A DNA stretch of 64,000 nt from Beta vulgaris subsp. vulgaris (GCF_026745355.1 NC_079202.1:45200173-45264172), one strand, 5' to 3'; positions 34,677 to 46,907 are shown, counted from the first letter of the stretch. The notes: generated from the sequence alone by a model not told the origin. Program-made: numbers and translations.

Positions 34677-36127
34677 TTAATCTGTATCAACTTCTATGTC
34701 TTCCTCCATTGCTTCGTTTGAAAAGTCAGTTGTCACTACATTAAGATATGCCACAGCCTCATCAATGACTTCTTGTTCAACTTCAACATTCTCCTTTAGC
34801 AACCCTAACCTTTCCAACCTAGCCTTCCCCACATGTGAATTCTTGTAGTTGTTCCCTCCCTTGACCATGAGAGATGCAACCATTACATGTTGTAAATGAA
34901 TCTATGTATACCTAATGAGATTGGGATCAAAGTTTACATATGTTAGGTTGACTTGCTCAATAAACTCATCCAAATTTTTAGGAATGATTCGTATTGTAAA
35001 CCTTGAAAAGCCCTAAAAAGAGCTAAATCTAGGATGTTGAAATTAAGAGATTTTGGTGGTTGGAAAATAAGGTGAATGTTAAACCCATTTTAGCTTGCTG
35101 TATTTCTAATTGCTGCATCATCATCACTTAGGTGTGGCCTTGCATTATCCTGTTGAAGGAATATGCCCCTGCACATCCCTTGTGGCAATTCCTCATGATG
35201 CTTGGTAGAACATTTGCGAGCATCATATCTCTTATCACAGCCTTAGTAAAAAAATTTGTATTGCCTTGGTCTCAAGCGTCCCAACTTCTCTGTTCTTGCT
35301 TCTCCTCTTTGCTCTTTAAGTGAATACAAAAAGGAAAATTCTAAATTTTCCATCATGTATCATCACACCATGTTCATTAAATAAGGCCTAGATGTAACAC
35401 CCATGAACATTGCCTTGATCTTGTACTTTTTTTGAAATGCAAACTCTGTATGGATCAATTTCTGATGGTAGTAGATAAACCCTTCTCTTGTCAAGGTTTA
35501 AGTAAAATCATTTTTCATCAATAAGAACAATGTTGTTAATAGGGATGAAGCATGGTTTGCTACCCTCTGTAGCATAGTCAATGTGCTTGAGTACCCACTA
35601 CATTCTCTCTATCTTATGCTTGTCTGTGACTGCTGGGTGGTTGTTGTTTGTGTGCACCCTCAGCTTTCCTTCCTTAAGCAGTATGAAAATCTTCATGTGT
35701 GAGCACTTTAAGTAGCCTGCATATGCTCTTTAAGTACACCTCAGATGAAAGGGTGGCTGAATGTAGCCATTCCTCAGAAACAACTTCTTGTGCTTTTCTC
35801 CTTAATTTGCCCTTTTTTTGGACTTGACATCAATGACTTCTCCTCTTGCTCTCTGTTTTTCTACTTCTTTGAAATTCTAAAAATTGTACTTTTATGAACC
35901 TCAATTTGATTAGAAACCGATGAGATTTTCCCCCATAGTAACTTCCCATTTTCAATCATACCAAGGAGCTGAAAACTTATGTAACCTCTTTGATTGTTTG
36001 TTAGATTCCAAAAAAAAATTCTCATAAATGCATTGACCTACATTTTTTCTTCTCCAGGTGTAGGTGCTCCTAACCCTTCTTCATCAAGTAGCTGATCTAT
36101 TCTAAAGAATGCATCTGTGTCATCCAT
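34677..36127 (-). pseudogene. Mariner-like transposase, dead
   Basis: Minus-strand translation in broken frames follows plant mariner-like transposases. First comes an N-terminal helix-turn-helix region (LTNNQRGYISFQLLGMIENGKLLWG, then STIFRISK). The catalytic domain follows: VLIDEK at about 35520 (its usual Trp codon is TGA), IFLQQDNARPHL at about 35130-35165, PPKSLNFNILDLALFRAFQ at about 35020-35070. The C-terminus is NNYKNSHVGKARLERLGLL. The first two catalytic Asp are kept, but the third, normally in NSPDLN, reads SLNFN and is lost. Multiple stops. Terminal inverted repeats of the Stowaway/mariner type were not found on either side, so element limits are open. It lies inside the copia element, antisense to it. 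Confidence 0.8.
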
Positions 36128-36756
36128 TTTGGCAGGTTTTTGGTGCTAGGATGAAGGTGCTACTTTTATTGCTGTTTTTTTTTTGCTTGCAAGAAGATGA
36201 AGAAGATGTACAGTGTATGCAGTGACTAATTTTAGACTAAACTTAAGCCGTTATGGGCTGATATTTTGTGTATTCAAACATTCATTTTCTTATGCGTTCC
36301 TCTTCTTATATAGAGGGAGGTGTAATTAAGGTTGAAGCAATGCAATTTGGTGGGCAACTATGAATTTTAACTTAATGACTAAGGTTAGAAAATTGGTTTC
36401 CTCAAATTTGGTTCATTAAAAGGCTTCAGGCGTCTAACACAAATCTGTCAAATATAAATGGCGCCTAAACATTTTGATGCAAATCCAAGGAAGTACCGGT
36501 TATGATAATGGGGGGGGGGGGGATAAAAAGGCATGTATGGGCCCTTTGTTTCTCTCTCCTAAAAAGACAACAACAAACTTTTTTCCCCAAAAAATTGATC
36601 CTAAATGCCCCACATGGGCAACTAACCAAATGGTCCCCTCCTTTTTTCTCTCTCCTACTTTTCACTAATTCACCCATCTACTTACAATTATCAAATTTTG
36701 TCTAGAAGTTCGTGCCGTTCCCAAATGTTGCAATCTTTTTATTACGGAGGCAGTAG
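36128..36756. other. Non-coding stretch between mariner relic and copia pol
   Basis: Contains a G run (36510-36522) and pyrimidine-rich CTCTCTCCTA segments. The frames here are low-complexity. May include the undetected outer end of the mariner element. Confidence 0.35.
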
Positions 36757-39310
36757 AAGCTAACTTAGCAAATTCTGCTTCTTGGGTATTTGATACCACT
36801 TATGATTCACACATTATTTCTAATATGCAAGATCTCAAAAGAAGTAGAACACTGGGAAAGAGAGAAGTAGACATTCACGTTGACAATGGAGCACAAGTTG
36901 CTAAATTGACAATGGAAGTATATAGTCTACTTTTACCTTCAGGATTAGTTTTAGAACGTAATAATTGTTATTATGTTCCTACTATCACAAAGAACATTAT
37001 TTCGATTCCTGTTTTGGATTCTGAAGGTTATTCATTTACAATAAATAACAATTGTTGTTCTGCGTATTTGAATGATATGTTCTATGTCTCTGCTAAGTTA
37101 TCAAATGGTTTATATGTGCTAGACTTAGAGACCCACATCTACAACATAGACAACAAGAAACATAAAGCAAATGATTCAAATCCTACATACCTATGGCATT
37201 GTCGATTAGGCCACATAAGCTCAAAGCATACGTAGAAGCTTCATAGAGATGGAATTCTCAATCATTTGATTTCGAATCATTTGATACTTGTGAGTTTTGC
37301 TTGATGGGGAAAATGACAAAGTCTCCTTTCACATGTTCAAGTGAAAGGGCCAATTACCTTTTAGCCCTCATACATACGATTATGTGTCGACTTATGAGTA
37401 ATTTGGGTAGGGGAATGTACAATTACTTCATTACTTTTACTAATGATGTAAGCAGATTTGGATTTGTTTACCTCCTATGGCATAAATCGGAATCCTTTGA
37501 AAAATTTAAGGAATTCCATAATAAAGTACAAAACCAACTTGTGAAGAAAATTAAGGCACTGCGATCCGATCGTGGTGGTGAATATTTATCTCAAGAATTT
37601 GGTGATCATTTGAAGGATTGTGGAATACTTCACAACGGACTCCACCAGGAACACCACAGTTAAATGGCGTTTCTGAAAGAAGGAATTGAACTCTACTTGA
37701 TATGGTTCGATCCATGATGAGTCTTGGTGATCTTCCTATTTCATTCTGGGGATTTGCACTTGAAATAGCGGCATTCACACTTAACATAGCACCATCCAAA
37801 GAAGTTGAAAAGACACCATATGAAATGTGAACTGGAAACGTTCTAAATTTGTCTTTTCTAAGGATATGGGATTGTGAAGCTTATGTAAAACGTTTAGTTT
37901 CTGATAAGCTTTCACCCAAATCTTATAAATGTCTCTTCGTGGGCTACCCAAAAGAGACTAAGGAATACTATGTCTACAACAAAGCGAAAACACAATGTTT
38001 GTTGCTCGTAATGGTGTCTTTCTAGAAAAGGAGTTTATTTCCAGAAAAACAAGTGGGAGAAATGTATATCTCGAAGAAGTTTGAGATGAGAAACAATATG
38101 GATGAGGTTAACACGTCATCAGAGGCGGTCCGACTTGAAAATGCTCAGGAGGCGGTGCATTCAATTCACGTACCTCTTACCGTCCCACTTGGAGATACTC
38201 CATGCGAAGTCACTCAACCTAGTGAGGTAGAAACTTCTTCTTTTTTTCACCAACGTAGGTATAGTAGGACCACCATTCCATCAAAGAGATATATTGATTT
38301 TATTTTAACTGAAAGTTCTGAAATAACGTTTTAGGATTCAAAGAACCTAATAGCTAGCTACAAAGATGCTTTGGATAGTCAAGACTCCAAAAGATGGCTT
38401 GAGGCCATGAAGTCTGAAATGGATTCCATGTTTGAGAATCAAGTAGGGACTTGGTTGATTTGCGTGATGGAGTAAAACCCATTGGATGCAAATGGATTTT
38501 CAAGTAGAAAACAGACAAGGATGAAAACATTAGTGTGTTCAAAGCAATGTTGTGGCCAAAGGTTTCAAACAAATTCATGGTATTGACTATGATGAAACCT
38601 TCTCACCAATAGCTATGCTGAAGTCCATTAAGGATAATCCTTGCGATTACTAACTTCATGACTATGAAATATGGCAGATGGATGTCGAAACCGCTTTCTT
38701 GAATATATTCTTGAAAGAGGATGTGTACGTGACAAAACCTCAAGGTTTTGAAGATCTAGAAAATCCAAGATGGGTATGCAAGCTTAAGAAGTCCATTTAT
38801 GGACTAAAGCAAGCATCAAGGAGTTGGAACCTCATATTTCATGAGGCAGTCAAGAAATTTGGCTTTCTAAAAAATGAAGAGGAATCTTGTGTATGCAAGA
38901 AGTTAAGTGGGGTTAGTATTACTTTTCTGGTTTTGTAAGTGGATGACATAATTTTCATATGAAATGATAAGTCCATGCTTGAGTCAGTCAAGGAATGGTT
39001 TAAAAATTGTTTCTCTATGAAAGACCTAGGAGAAGCAAAGTACACATTGGGGATAAAGATCTATAGAGATAGGTCGAAAAGGTGGATAGGACTTAGTCAA
39101 GAGACTTATATTGATAAGGTTTTTGTAAGGTTCAAGCTAGCAAACTACAAGAGAGGATGTGAAAGTATGCAAGGTTCATACTGAAGATAATATTGCAGAT
39201 CCTATGACTAAACCACTTACTCAACCTAAGCATGAATGTCATACTAGGTCTATGGGGCAAAGCATATGGCATAATGGCTTTAGGTTGTTTACTTCATGTT
39301 TACAATTGTA
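36757..39310 (+). pseudogene. Copia pol polyprotein remnant
   Basis: Domains in order: protease with ruined active site (WVFDTTYDSHI, about 36790); GAG-pre-integrase (LWHCRLGHIS, about 37190); integrase core (ITFTNDVSRFGFVYLLWHKSE, IKALRSDRGGEYLSQEFGDHL, then SVNGV-type RNR region); the connection (PYEMW-like, about 37820). Reverse transcriptase follows (DVETAFLNIFLKEDVYVTKPQGFE, KKSIYGLKQASRSWN, VDDIIFI at about 38940, FSMKDLGEAKYTLGIKI). RNase H is almost wholly deleted: the frame jumps at about 39165 from the reverse transcriptase end to the extreme C-terminal tail (HTEDNIADPMTKPLTQPKH). At least eight frameshifts or stops. No gag found upstream. Confidence 0.9.
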
Positions 39311-40034
39311 AAGACATTTATTATGCTTTGGATGTTTATCAATAAAAAATCGTTTCTTATTTGATTGTTTGGTTTAGTATTAAATAAAATGTCCCAATAA
39401 TTTGTGTTTTCAAATAGGATTATCGAAAACGTTTTGATAATGAAATCCTATAAAGTGAACAGAAATCACAATTTATTTAAAGTTTCTAGTCTAAATCACT
39501 AAATTGGACATAAGTGATTTATTTAAAAGACTAGTATATAATTAAATGATAGCGCAGTTCCATGGACTATGGAGACAGAGGATGTGATTGATATATGGAT
39601 ATATAGTTGCTACATTGAGACTTGACCTAATTAGATTCTAAAAGTAGAATCAAACTACTATATTTAGTGGATTCCTTAGACATGAGTATGTCTTAATAAC
39701 CACAATATAATTAGTTTAACTTTGACAGTGTTAAATGTCGCGCCGTAAAAGGAGGTTATAAAGGCAGTGATCACGTGGGATAAGAATTAAGTGGGAGTTA
39801 TGGTCATACAAGAGTGGATAAGTCATCCCAATTTAATAGGAATGGTCTCTAGGCCTCTTGATGAGCGAGAACTGGAAAATTGCATGGCCGTGCAGAATAG
39901 GATTCAAGAGTCTATCCTTATTTGAGCAGTTCAAACTCAACGATCAAGGAACATAAATTTGAGAATAACATTGTGTTATCAAATTTGACATTAAGTGACT
40001 TAAGGAATTTAACATTGAGCTCTTGTCTTTGGAC
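39311..40034. other. 3' non-coding region of the copia element
   Basis: Long untranslated part between the end of pol and the purine tract, usual in this type of element. No frame of note. Confidence 0.6.
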
Positions 40035-40045
40035 AAGTGGGAGAT
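40035..40045 (+). promoter_or_regulatory. Polypurine tract of the copia element
   Basis: AAGTGGGAGAT lies directly before the 3' LTR, in the expected place for plus-strand priming. Confidence 0.7.
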
Positions 40046-40708
40046 TGAAGAAATATGTCCTTAGACATCCCGACAATTACTAAATATTAATAGGAGTTAT
40101 ATAATAAAGATAATAAAGTTAATTATTTTAGTAATCATATTTTCTTGTTAGAGAATAAATATGATTAATAGGACAATATGGATTGGGCCTATAACTAAAA
40201 TAGATTAACCCTATAAGGTCACACATTGTAGCACAAGTTGGACAAAGCAATCCAAATCAATTTAGGATTAGGATTGGGCCGGTCCAAAGGGAATAGGAGG
40301 AGAATTAGTTCTCCTGATTAGCCACTGACCCTTTTATTATATATAGGATATAATATTAGGGTTTAGGTGATCAATTCATTAATCAGTTTCTTTTCACTAG
40401 AGAGAGAAACTGAAACCCTAAACTATTCCTTCTAAACCGGCACTTATACCATCAAAAGCAAGAGAATTTATACTCTTCTATTCTAGAAAACGTTGTTGTT
40501 CAACTGGTGCTCGTGGACAGATAAGAGAAGCAACACTTGGAGGCCTCGGATCTTCAAAGCTTGCATACAATAGGGAAATCATGCTACAAATGTTTGATAT
40601 TTAATCCTTGTTGAATGATTCATGTGTTTGATTATGTTTGCGATCCTATGATAGATGTTAGGAAATTATTTCCTGAAATTCCGCTATATGCATCTATATA
40701 TTCCTACA
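40046..40708 (+). repeat. 3' LTR of the copia element
   Basis: 663 bp, TGAAGAAATATGTCC to TATTCCTACA. Homologous over its length to 30544-31167. Confidence 0.92.
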
Positions 40709-40713
40709 CATGG

Positions 40714-41057
40714 AAGCCACTAAAACAAGCTAAGTGCAACACCTTTCCTGTTCTAACTATACATCCTAACATCTTCGACTGTCAATCAAAGTTTGTTCTT
40801 GGTGGTATCGGGGAAAAGTAAAGCAATTGTGATTGCTTTTGGTATCAAATTTTGGGCAGTTCTTGCTAGTACTCCATATAGGAGTCGACTTATCGCAAAT
40901 ATAGGACATTGCAGAGGATAATCGCAATAAGATGAAGGTAAAAAGCAGCCATTATGTGTATGATAATGGTAAGTGCGGAAATTGGAAAATTAAGAGAGGC
41001 AATGGTACTGATATGAGGAGAAAATAGAGCATTTTGACCTATATATATAGTTACAAG
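40714..41057. other. Host DNA between the two copia elements
   Basis: Right flank of the first copia insertion; joins 30370-30538 when that element is removed. No gene recognised. Confidence 0.5.
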
Positions 41058-41270
41058 TGTAGAATTCAATAGTATTCAGACATATTTTGAATAAGCAAGG
41101 AAAATAGAGAGAATTCAAGAAATGTGTATTACTTTCTTAGAACTGAAATGAGCTAAAATTCAGCTTATATACAAGTAACAAAAACTAACTTATAACTAAT
41201 TTCTAACCTCCTTCTAACAAACTACTTATTACAACAGAAAATATAAATTATATATTAGATAAATCCTATA
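41058..41270 (-). repeat. 3' LTR of the second copia element
   Basis: Plus-strand TGTAGAATTCAATAG to ATAAATCCTATA. Matches the inner parts of 46040-46520. Confidence 0.88.
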
Positions 41271-44200
41271 CTCCCCTTCAAGCTGGACCTTGGAAATGAA
41301 TCCAATCTTGGCAGATAAAACTTGATGTTTGAGAAGAAACAAGAGACTTGGTAAGCACATCTGCTAATTGATTGGCACTAAACACATGTTCAGTTTTGAT
41401 GAAACCAGCTACAACTTGTCCACGTATGTAGTGCATATTCCTTTTTAATTGTTTAGTCTTCTCATGAAACATGGGATTTTGAGCCAAGTGCTCTGCTGAA
41501 ATGTTGTCACATTATACATTAATAGGTAGAGAAACTGGAACTTGTAGATCTTCAAGTAAGCCTTGAATCCAAACAAGTTCACTGGCAGAAGTTGACATAC
41601 TTCTGTATTCAGTTTCGGCTGATGACTTGCTGACACTTTGTTGCTTCTTAGTTTTCCAAGAAACAAGATTAGAACCAATAAAAATTGCATAAGCACTAAG
41701 AGACCTGCTACTAAGCTGACATGAGCTCCAGTTTGCATCACTATAAGTAGTTCCCTTGAGATCTAAATGAGTTGAATACCATAGACCAATATCTAAAGTA
41801 CCTTTGAATTACTTTAAAACATGTAGAGCCACCCTTATATGAGGTACTCTTGGTGAGTGCAAAAATTGACTGAGATGCTGCAATCAGTAAGAGGGATCTG
41901 GTGATACCTAAGTACAAAAGTCTTCCCACAACCCTTTTATAAACATCAGGCTCATCAAGTAAATCACATGCTTCAGTGGATAATTTTAAGCCACTGATAG
42001 ATGAGCAGGAGCAGTAAAACATTCTCCCATACCAGCATCAGTAAGGATATCCTTGATGTAGTTCTTTTGAGAAAGGAAAATTCCATTTCTTCTGTGAACC
42101 TCTATACCAAGAAAATAAGTCAGTTGGCCAAGATCTTTTATTGTAAAAGCTATATCTAAAGCAAGCTTTATTTCTTCAATTTGAGACAAGGATGTCCCAA
42201 TGACCATAATATCATCAACATATAATAATATAACTAATAACTCTTCATCTTGAGTTCTAGTGTATATAGAAAAGTCTTGTGTTGATTGTTGAAACTTTAA
42301 AGTCTTCAAGAATGTACCAAGTTCTTTGTTCCATTGACGAGATGCTTGTTTTAGACCATATAGAGATCTTTTAAGCCTACAAACCTCTCCTGATTTAGCT
42401 TTAGTATATCCAGTAGGTGGTAACATGTATACCTCTTTATCAATGAAACCATATAAAAAACGTATTGTTCACATCCAATTGACACAAATGCCATCCTCTA
42501 ATAGCAGCAAGAGCAATCACAAATCTGGTTTTATATCTTTATACAGTTCCATCAGGGTTTAATTTTGTTTTATAACCCCATTTAGACCCTATAGCTTTCT
42601 TATTCTTGGATAAATGAGTAAGTTCCCATGTATCTTTGCTCTCAAGAGCTGCTAGTTCTTTTTCCATAGCCAGTATCCAGTTATGATCATTTTTGCTTGG
42701 TTGTAGTGTTTAGGTTCAAGGTTGGAAGAGATAACAACAAAGGACAAAGATTTAGTATTTTCTATATTGGAGGTATTTTTGTGAGGGATATACCACCAAC
42801 AAAATCTTGAAAGACATTAGATGGTTTAACAACTCTCGAAGAAGTTATAAGTAAAACTTCAGGTTGAATATTATGAACAAAAGGAGGTTCTGTATTATGT
42901 TGTTTATGAGATTCAGGAGTATGTGTTTCAAGAGAACTAGATTCAAGGGTATTTAAAGCAGAAGAAATAGAAGATCAATGAGTATTAAGAGAAAGTGAAA
43001 AATTATTCTGAAAAGAATCTGAATGAGAATGATCATGATTTTGAGAAAAATTTAGAGATGAAGATAGAGGTGTTTCAAGAACAGTTTCAGTTTGAGAATC
43101 AAAGTTTTCGGAAGCAAAGTGAACTATTTGTGAAGAATTATTAATAGGTTTTGTGTTAGAAACATTATGAGAAATCTTGTATGGAAAAACAGTTTCAAAA
43201 AAACACATCATCTCTTGATATATACAAACACAATATGTGTATCAAGATCATACAGTAAAAGCTTTATAACCAGCTGTGATAGCCAATAAACAAACATCTT
43301 CTGGCTCTAGAGTCAAACTTATCTCTTTTCACATGCATGTTGTAAGCAAAGCAAAGAGATCCAAAAACTCTCAGGTTTACATAAACAGGAAGAGTATTAA
43401 ACATTACCTCAAATAATGGCATCTTCCAGTTTAGAACTTTAGATGGAATTTTGTTCAACAAATGAGTTGTTGTAAGTACACACTCTCCCCAAAACTTCTA
43501 TGAAAGACAAGCATGAAATCTTAAAGCTCTGACAATTTCAAGTAAACTCGTATGCTTTCTTTGAACTCTCCATTTTGTTAAGGAACATATGAAGCACTCT
43601 TTTCATGAATTATACCCTTACTAGCAAACAACCTTCTGCAAGATTCTTTTACTACCTATATCCCATTGTCTGACCTGATTCTTCTAATCTTTTTCTGAAA
43701 TTGTCTTTCCACCATTGCTATGAAATCACTTACTATCTTCTCAACTTGCTTCTTATTATGCAATAAAAATGTCCATGTGACTCTACTGTGATCATCTAAT
43801 ACAGTCAAGAAATAGGAAGCACCATCTAATGCTCTCACTTTGTAAGATCCCCATAAATCCAAGTGAATCAAGTCAAAACTTTCAAGAGCTCTACTACTAC
43901 TGATTGTAAATGGAAGTTTATGATACTTGGAATTGTAACAAACACCATAATTATATTCTGTAATTCCTTTACAATTGTCAACATCAATATGCTTCATTTT
44001 AGAATAAGAGGCATGGCCTAGCTTGGCATGAAGCAGATCTAGCTGAGTCCTAGAATCACTTTTATTTTGACTCACACTTAGTTGCAGATTTATTAGGCAA
44101 ACTAATCATATTTACATCATTTATATCCATCATATTCTCTACTGTATTACAGCCAGGAGCTTCATATTCAGAAATACCTTTATTGCCTTCAACACAATTT

Positions 44201-45823
44201 CTTGAACTCTTGCAAGCAGTAGAACTAACCAGATAATATATACCATTTGCCCTGTTCCCCGCACCAATCAGCTCAAAACCATAAAGGTCCTGAAAATAAC
44301 CTCCCACTTCTTGTAAAACTTACTTGAACACCAGTTTATTCAATGAGTCTACCAATAGAAACAAATTGTGTTTAAAATCTTTGACTAGCAAAACATCAGA
44401 CAACATCAATTTGTCACTTAAATGAACATCACCTATCATGTCAACATATTTATTACTTCCATCTAGTAAACTCACTTTAATAGGTTTATGAAGGATTATT
44501 TTGTTTGTAAGCATACTTTCATCATATGTCATATGATCACAAGCTCCATAATCCACAATTCACATATTACTCACATTACAATTAAGAGAATGAGAGATGA
44601 TACCTGCATAATTTGCATAAGAGCAAGATGCTCCACTGAAATCTCCAGTTTGATTCAGTTTGCCTTTCATGGGCTTCATCACTTCTTGACAAATAGCATT
44701 CAGCATGTCAGAATTAGCTCCACCAACATCAGCAGTATCATCAAGAGGATTATCTCCACCCATCTCTTGTGTAGAATACACATTAGCATCTAGTCTAGCT
44801 CCATGTGATTGATTCCCTTTGGAAGCTTCAATGTATGGTATTGTACCATCCAGGGTAACCAGTGAGTTTAAAACATTGGTCAACAGTGTACCCCTTCCCT
44901 TTACAATGAGTTCATTGCTTGCTCATCTTTTTTTTCTTTAATTCCCTCCAATCCTTCTTTCCTTGCATATTACTAGATCTTTGAAATTGTCCACCCTTGT
45001 AAGCCTGTGCAGCCATTGCACTGCTTGTCATAACATTACTTAGAACCACCGTACCACTCACTTCTTTCTAATTTTCTATTTGTTGAGTAATAGAAAACAC
45101 TCTATTTATACCAGGTAAAGGATCCATAGACAGAACATTAGTAATAGTATTATCGAGTCCTTCATTGAGACCAAGCAAAAACTTCATCATTCTTTCCTCA
45201 TCTTCAAATTCAACTACCTTTTTAAAAACTGGGCAGCTACATGTACTCAAGGCACCACAAACATACGAAGGAAAAGCTCTTAAACTATGCATTTCATCCC
45301 ATAATTTCTTCAATTTCCCATAGTATGTGACTGTAGTCATGTTCTCTTGTCTGAGATTATCGATTTCCTTCTTCAACTGATAGATCAATTGACCATTAGA
45401 TTGTCTAAATTTTTTAGTTAATTCTCTCCACAAATCAACAACATTATCAATATATCCAAAATCATCATCCAATTCAGCATTCATAAAACTTAAAATCTAG
45501 CTAACTACCATGAAATCAGCACGTTTCCACGTAGGATAATCTTTGTTATTCACAGAAGGTTTCAAGATTTCACCATTGACGAAACCTTCCTTGTTCTTAG
45601 CAGTTAATGCGCGTCTAACATTTCTACTCCAACGAACAAAATTCACTCCAGTAAAAGCAGTAGTAACTAGAGATGATGTTGGATTATCAGAAGACGCAAT
45701 GAAATAAGGATCAAGATTACCTTTATTATTACTTCCATTATTACCTCCATTATTACCTCTGTTTGATTGTTGATTATTTCTAGAATCTCCAGCAGTAAGT
45801 ACTTCAGTATCTTCTATCGCCAT
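41271..45823 (-). pseudogene. gag-pol of the second copia element, broken
   Basis: Minus strand from ATG at 45823 (MAIEDTEVLTAGDSRNN). Gag: an N-terminal Asn/Gly-rich low-complexity stretch, then DPYFIASSDNPTSSLV, NFVRWSRNVRRAL, and YGKLKKLWDEM at about 45300. Protease YGACDHM at about 44540. GAG-pre-integrase LLHAKLGHASYSKMKH at about 44010. Integrase SFDLIHLDLWGSY, TVLDDHSRVTWTFLL, RRIRSDNGI. Reverse transcriptase CRLKRSLYGLKQASRQWN, ILLYVDDIMVIG at about 42210, FLGIEVHR. RNase H traces from about 41920 and its tail VFSANQLADVLTKSL at about 41360. The protease Asp-Ser-Gly is damaged, and frames break about ten times. Polymerase motif YVDD is intact. Confidence 0.9.
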
Positions 45824-46027
45824 TGCAAATTTGTAATCACAGATTAAATTGATAACATGAACTTTCAATCAATTTCACACAATCGCAAGAAATTGAAGAA
45901 CTCTCAAACAATTTCACAAATTTGCGCAAGAAAATTTCCAATCGCAAGAAAATTCCGCAACCAATTTGTAAGAAATTTCATAAAATCAGTGAAAAATACG
46001 AAACCTCAATATCAAATGCGAGATTAT

Positions 46028-46039
46028 GCTCTGATACCA
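46028..46039 (-). promoter_or_regulatory. Primer-binding site, initiator-Met tRNA type
   Basis: On the minus strand TGGTATCAGAGC follows the LTR end directly; it is the exact sequence complementary to the initiator-Met tRNA 3' end in plants. Confidence 0.9.
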
Positions 46040-46520
46040 TGTACTCCCTCCGTCCTCTATTAGTTTACTCGTATTCCTTTTAAGGGTGTCCCTTATTAGT
46101 TTACCCCTTTCTTTTTTTGCTGTTTTTGGAACGGGACCACAAAATTTTCATCACACATACATTCAACTTTACTATAAAATAATAGTTTCTCTTTCTTTCT
46201 ATGACCCACAATATTATATCTCCTAAAACTCTGTGCAAAAGAAAGGGGTAAACTAACAGAGGACAGAGGGAGTATAATTCAATAGCATTCAGACATATTT
46301 TGTATAAGGAAGAGAGAGAGAATCCTGAAAATGTATATTACTTTCTTACAACTGAAATGAGCTAAAAATCAGCTTATATACAAGTAACAGAAACTAACTT
46401 ATCTAACTTATATATTAGATAAATCCTATAAAATCAGCTTATATATCAGCTTATAACCTCCTTCTAACAAACTACTTATCACAACCGAAAATATAAATTA
46501 TATATTAGATAAATCCTATA
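46040..46520 (-). repeat. 5' LTR of the second copia element, carrying a MITE
   Basis: LTR sequence is 46040-46043 plus 46275-46520; the MITE lies between. Ends TGTA...CCTATA on the plus strand as in the other LTR. Confidence 0.88.
46044..46272. mobile_element. Stowaway MITE, 229 bp, in the LTR
   Basis: Inverted ends CTCCCTCCGTCCTCTATTAG and CTAACAGAGGACAGAGGGAG, flanked by TA on both sides (46042-46043, 46273-46274), the Stowaway hallmark. Contains inner pairing GTTTACCCCTTTCTTT / AAAGAAAGGGGTAAAC. Inserted four bases from the LTR border, next to the primer site. A lone terminus of the same kind (TACTCCCTCCATTTG) occurs at about 54495. Confidence 0.95.
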
Positions 46521-46525
46521 ACCAG

Positions 46526-46907
46526 ACATGTAAGCATCATGGCAAAGCTAAGATGAACAAAAATCCACAGGTTAAGAACATATTTGGTATACCATCTTAA
46601 CTACACAATATTCTACGACTCTACCACAGCTGATTACCTCTCAATTCAGCTACGGCTGCTGTAACTGAATTTATTATAATTAACTTTAGTTGTAGCTTGC
46701 TCTATAGTCTATACGCTAGTCTTCTCTGTATAAATATTCTATTCTTCTGTATTTTTACATTCATTCAATCAGTTTTTCTCTTGGAATAAAAATGGAGCTT
46801 TCTCTCTCACTAAGAGAGATTGCTTAGTTCTTAGTTTTCTCAAGAATAAAGAATTAGATTTCTACATTCAGCAGCAACTACAATTGTTTCACCGGAATTA
46901 ATGCAGC
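46526..46907. other. Intergenic; possible solo LTR remnant
   Basis: 46650-46880 resembles a copia LTR: TATAAATATT at about 46730, AATAAA signals at 46792 and 46844, and an end like TTTCTACA. Borders and target duplication are not demonstrable. Confidence 0.35.

Larger units (their letters stand above)
30544..40708 (+). mobile_element. Ty1/copia retrotransposon, 10.2 kb, both LTRs, heavily decayed and secondarily invaded
   Basis: LTRs at 30544-31167 and 40046-40708 face the same way. The outer flanks are CATGG on both sides (30539-30543 and 40709-40713), the 5-bp target duplication of a single insertion. A primer-site remnant follows the left LTR and a purine tract precedes the right one. Pol pieces lie at 36757-39310; no gag is recognisable between 31178 and 36700. 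That interval instead holds AT-rich leader, a GC-rich patch, an unidentified decayed frame and a mariner-like transposase, so it has been invaded or rearranged. By eye I count about 35 differences in the first 390 or so aligned LTR positions, so the insertion is old. Confidence 0.9.
41058..46520 (-). mobile_element. Second Ty1/copia retrotransposon, minus orientation
   Basis: LTRs at 41058-41270 (3') and 46040-46520 (5', enlarged by a Stowaway MITE). Outer flanks ACAAG (41053-41057) and ACCAG (46521-46525) fit a 5-bp target duplication with one change. A perfect initiator-Met primer site abuts the 5' LTR, and a purine tract GAAGGGGAG (minus strand) abuts the 3' LTR. Coding region at 41271-45823 is interrupted by many stops. 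Removing the MITE and one TA leaves a 250-bp 5' LTR against 213 bp for the 3' LTR; the excess is a short internal duplication around CAGCTTATAT. Confidence 0.92.

Noticed and set aside
36465..36705. Overlapping frames on both strands around a G run
   Set aside because: Low-complexity pyrimidine/purine stretch; frames depend on homopolymer length.
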